From CANJXF01 sp043775015 (GTDB lineage Bacteria; Verrucomicrobiota; Verrucomicrobiia; Limisphaerales; CANJXF01), in the NCBI GenBank assembly GCA_043775015.1, contig JAYVSV010000076.1, positions 1 through 8,426 of the forward strand: DNA of 8,426 bases, written 5' to 3'. Positions 6,442 to 8,426 of this stretch are shown here, piece by piece (the stretch's first letter is position 1; the number at the start of each line of letters is the position of its first letter). The position numbers and the translations under genes were made by a program. The notes below the pieces were generated by a model. It saw only the letters and a program-made list of their open reading frames with translations, did not search any database and had not been told where the DNA came from.

Positions 6442-7113
6442 TCAGCTTGGAATCGCGGCGCGATTGATTTTTTCCAGATCGAAAACGGATCCAAATTGCG
6501 CGAGCACTTCGCGATCGTGGCTGACCAGCAAAAGCGCCGCGCCGTTTTCGCGGCATGCTTCGCGAATCAGCTTCAACGCCTCGCGGGCATTTTGGTGATC
6601 GAGGTTCCCGGTGGGTTCATCCGCCAAAACGAGTTTGGGACGATTCGCCAGAGCGCGGGCGACCGCGACGCGTTGTTGCTGACCGGTGGAAAGTTGACGC
6701 GGACGATGTTTTAATTTGTCCGAAAGCCCGACGCGTTTTAACAACGCCAGGGCAAAGTCCCGATCCACTCCCGGCCCAAAGGACATTCCCAGCAGAACAT
6801 TTTCCAGCGCGGTATAGCCTTGCAGCAAATTGAATGTTTGAAAAATGTAGCCGATGGATTCCGCTCGAAGCTGGTCGCGTTGCGACTCGCTCAAGGCAGA
6901 AATTTTTTGGCCGGAAATGGAAATTTCTCCGGAATCCGGTTTCAAAATTCCCGCGATGAGATTGAGCAGGGTCGTTTTTCCTGAACCGCTTTCGCCTCGC
7001 AATGCGACCTGCGCTTTTTCCGCAAAGGAAAACTTTGGAACGTCGATGACGGTGTGAATCGAACCATCCGGAGCGCGGAAAGTTTTTTTCAGTTCTGAAA
7101 TTGCCAGCAACAT
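6442..7113 (-). CDS. ABC transporter ATP-binding protein, LolD/MacB type
   Basis: Cytoplasmic ATPase that powers the FtsX/MacB-type permease encoded just downstream. With the ATG start it has 223 residues, normal for the class. Motifs in order: Walker A GESGSGKTT (40-48), Q-loop FQTFNLL with Gln at 92, signature LSTGQQQRVAVARALA (141-156; Thr replaces the first Gly of LSGGQ), Walker B LVLADEPTGNLD (161-172, with the D-loop) and the switch His in LLLVSHDREVL (His 199). I chose ATG 7111-7113 because GAGGG lies five bases before it; a GTG at 7123-7125 would add four residues but lacks a ribosome site. The protein looks intact. The LolD-like sequence alone does not prove lipoprotein export. Confidence 0.94.
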   Translation of the reverse strand: MLLAISELKKTFRAPDGSIHTVIDVPKFSFAEKAQVALRGESGSGKTTLLNLIAGILKPDSGEISISGQKISALSESQRDQLRAESIGYIFQTFNLLQGYTALENVLLGMSFGPGVDRDFALALLKRVGLSDKLKHRPRQLSTGQQQRVAVARALANRPKLVLADEPTGNLDHQNAREALKLIREACRENGAALLLVSHDREVLAQFGSVFDLEKINRAAIPS

Positions 7114-7118
7114 GACCG

Positions 7119-7123
7119 CCCTC
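7119..7123 (-). promoter_or_regulatory. Ribosome binding site deciding the ATPase start
   Basis: GAGGG on the minus strand ends five bases before ATG 7113. It overlaps the alternative GTG codon and so argues against that upstream start. Confidence 0.55.
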
Positions 7124-7172
7124 ACCCTAACCGCTGCGCCCGGTCAGATGCAATTGATACGTGTGGATGGCC

Positions 7173-7373
7173 AGGGTTGACGCATACCTCTCAATAACAC
7201 CGTGGCTTTAGCCCGGTGGCCGGTGTGCGACGAGAGATTCAGCCGTTTCAACGGCTTGTCCAAACCGGCGCAGAAGCCGTTGAAACGGCTGAATCTCTTT
7301 TCCAGACGATTTGCACCGGGCTAAAGCCAAGGTGTTATTGAGAAACGTAATCGAGGAGGTATGCGTCAGCCCT
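7173..7373. repeat. Three-layer nested palindrome, about 200 bp
   Basis: Three inverted repeats are nested around one centre. The outer arms, 7173-7190 and 7356-7373 (18 bp, one mismatch), read AGGGTTGACGCATACCTC on the left. The middle arms, 7190-7218 and 7314-7342 (29 bp, one mismatch), contain GGCTTTAGCCCGGTG. The inner arms, 7234-7257 and 7274-7297 (24 bp, perfect), contain AGCCGTTTCAACGGCT, which is itself nearly palindromic. The right side has 13 extra bases between outer and middle arms. It lies upstream of the ABC operon, outside any gene, and looks like repeat families inserted into one another. Confidence 0.88.
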
Positions 7374-7725
7374 CTGTGGATGGCAGATCTCGCAATGGAC
7401 TTTATGAGTTGTCAATACCAAGAACCGACACCTTGACGTGCTGACCGGAATTGACCGGCTGATGTATTTGCAAGCTCTCGAAACCCTCCATCCGCACCGG
7501 ATGCCACTGGGTGCAGCGGCCGGCGAATTAACTCAACAACGTCCCCTCTTTATCCATTAGGTTCCGTTCCATACGGCAGGGCGGCCGCTTGTTCGGGAGC
7601 AACGACTCCGACGTGAAAGATGAGGTGATCGTGGAAGCGTTGCGTTTGATGGATGGAGAATGCCGGAGATTATTGGGCTGAAAAATTACTCCTATCAACA
7701 ACAGTGAATAGAAAATGTGACATTA
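7374..7725. other. About 350 bp without a recognisable gene
   Basis: Only short open stretches occur. One plus-strand ORF of 40 codons runs from GTG 7438 to the TAG at 7558-7560. A second open stretch ending at the TGA 7678-7680 finishes DVKDEVIVEALRLMDGECRR. Neither has a good start or a family resemblance I can name. The second might be the tail of a decayed gene. No tRNA, CRISPR or clear terminator was seen. Confidence 0.4.
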
Positions 7726-8307
7726 GTCAGCTCCGACCCCTTTACTTCCGCCTGGGCGCAAAGTTATGCGTATGACATCGCCAAACGAATGACGAACACG
7801 ACCTCGCCTGCCGGAAGTTTTAACTATGCCTACGATGTGACTCGTCAGTTGCAGATCAAGAAGCTGACGCTCCCAAGCGGCGCGTATATCACGAACGCCT
7901 TTGATAACATGGCGCATTTGCTTTCAACGAAGCTCCTAAATTCTAGCTCCTCACTTCTGAACTCTCACAGCTACGGCTACAATGTTGGAAATCAAAGAAC
8001 GACGATGACAAACACGGCAGGCGATTATCGCAGCTACACCTACGACGACATCGGGCAGTTGAAAACGGCGTTGGGTTATGAATCGGGCGGCACGGCACGT
8101 TTGAATGAGAAGCATGGTTACGCTTATGACGCGGCGCACAACCTGAGTCAGCGAACGAACAACGCGCTCGTGCAGACGTTTGGCGTCAACTCATTGAACG
8201 AACTGACGACCGCAACGCGCAGCGGAACTTTGACCGTTGCTGGAACAACCACGTCTGCGGCAACGAATGTTACGGTGAATGGTTCAGCGGCTTCGATTTA
8301 TGCATAA
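7717..8307 (+). pseudogene. RHS/YD-repeat protein fragment
   Basis: The plus-strand frame encodes tyrosine-aspartate repeats of RHS-family proteins, large secreted or surface polypeptides whose repeats form a hollow beta-shell, often around a toxin. Repeat units include QSYAYDIAKRMTNTTSPAGS, FNYAYDVTRQLQIKKL, RSYTYDDIGQLKTALGY and KHGYAYDAAHNLSQRTNNA. These are followed by NELTTATRSGTLTVAGTTTS, typical of a late part of the repeat region. RHS proteins usually exceed 1000 residues; here only about 185 codons remain. The frame ends at TAA 8305-8307, whose bases are the first bases of a REP-like repeat. An inverted copy of that repeat covers the beginning of the fragment. The ATG-like start at 7717 (TTG/GTG-type) is not believable as a real start. 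I see no core, toxin or immunity gene. Confidence 0.82.
7726..7744 (-). repeat. REP-like repeat, left inverted copy
   Basis: GTCAGCTCCGACCCCTTTA is the reverse complement of the copy at 8305-8323 with one mismatch in 19. Next to it, AATGTGACATT is a small palindrome. It overlaps the first believable RHS codons (SDPFTSA). Confidence 0.75.
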
Positions 8308-8323
8308 AGGGGTCGGAGATGAC
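8305..8323 (+). repeat. REP-like repeat, right copy, leading into the RAYT gene
   Basis: TAAAGGGGTCGGAGATGAC begins with the stop codon that ends the RHS frame and lies 37 bases before the start of the RAYT gene. The left copy at 7726-7744 is in inverse orientation. Confidence 0.75.
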
Positions 8324-8355
8324 TATCGACGTGTTTGTCTGATGGGATAGTCTCT
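8317..8355 (+). other. Hairpin between REP repeat and RAYT start
   Basis: AGATGACTATC (8317-8327) pairs with GATAGTCTCT (8346-8355) with one bulged T, giving a stem of about ten pairs and an 18-base loop. The stem shares bases with the REP copy and ends four bases before the RAYT ATG. Y1 transposases bind such imperfect hairpins, so it may be the element end, a control on translation, or both. Confidence 0.5.
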
Positions 8356-8359
8356 GGGC

Positions 8360-8426
8360 ATGCCACGGAAGTTGCGAGTCGAATATGAAGGGGCGATTTA
8401 TCATGTGATCAATCGCGGGGACCGGC
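8360..8426 (+). CDS. REP-associated tyrosine transposase (RAYT, IS200-like), start only
   Basis: From ATG 8360 the frame is open to the window edge and reads MPRKLRVEYEGAIYHVINR followed by GDR, the characteristic N-terminus of RAYT/TnpA_REP proteins. These are single-strand HUH-type Y1 transposases thought to move REP palindromes. The catalytic His pair and Tyr lie beyond the window, so integrity cannot be judged. No good Shine-Dalgarno is seen (only CTCTGGGC before the ATG). A hairpin and a 19-bp repeat that recurs inverted at 7726-7744 precede it. Confidence 0.85.
   Translation, partial: MPRKLRVEYEGAIYHVINRGDR

Noticed and set aside
7190..7342. CRISPR-like array suggested by repeated blocks
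   Set aside because: The repeats are inverted and nested, not direct with regular spacers, and no cas gene is present.
7717..7743. True start of an RHS protein
   Set aside because: RHS repeats need a long N-terminal region and the first codons lie inside a repeat sequence; this is a fragment.

Overview
The window looks like a piece of accessory chromosome from a Gram-negative bacterium of moderately high GC. My best guess is Verrucomicrobiota. That rests on the style of several parts (palindromic repeats carrying 'GRASSRA'-type translations, a REP-associated transposase start, an RHS fragment, an HsdM/RhuM pair) and not on any marker gene, so it is an inference.

Left third (1-2957, plus strand): the ruin of a type I restriction-modification locus. 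An hsdM gene enters from the left edge and is cut by a 903-bp IS630-family element inserted at a TA dinucleotide. Removing the element and one TA restores the hsdM frame exactly. The 3' part of hsdM carries two further changes: a 14-bp tandem duplication that shifts the frame, and a 70-bp palindromic repeat inserted in frame. A 47-codon ORF and the N-terminal half of a RhuM-family gene follow, each joined to its predecessor by an ATGA overlap. No hsdS or hsdR is visible.

Middle (about 2780-3900): a scrambled junction. The rhuM reading frame runs into foreign sequence. On the minus strand lie a fragment of a right-handed beta-helix protein and, abutting it in another frame, the N-terminal part of a WecA/MraY-like glycosyl-1-phosphate transferase with an in-frame TAG at codon 18. 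None of these looks able to make a full product.

Right-centre (4009-7113, minus strand): the intact part. An ABC transporter ATPase (LolD/MacB type), its FtsX/MacB-type permease and recF are read in that order. A perfect 27-bp inverted repeat sits between ATPase and permease.

Right end (7114-8426): a gene-poor, repeat-rich stretch. It holds a three-layer nested palindrome of about 200 bp, an unassigned segment, and a fragment of an RHS/YD-repeat gene bounded by inverted copies of a 19-bp sequence. The second copy leads into a hairpin and the first 22 codons of a REP-associated tyrosine transposase (RAYT, IS200-like), cut by the window edge. I see no clear new multi-gene system. The most unusual material is the RAYT/REP/RHS arrangement and the number of distinct palindromic repeat families in 8.4 kb.
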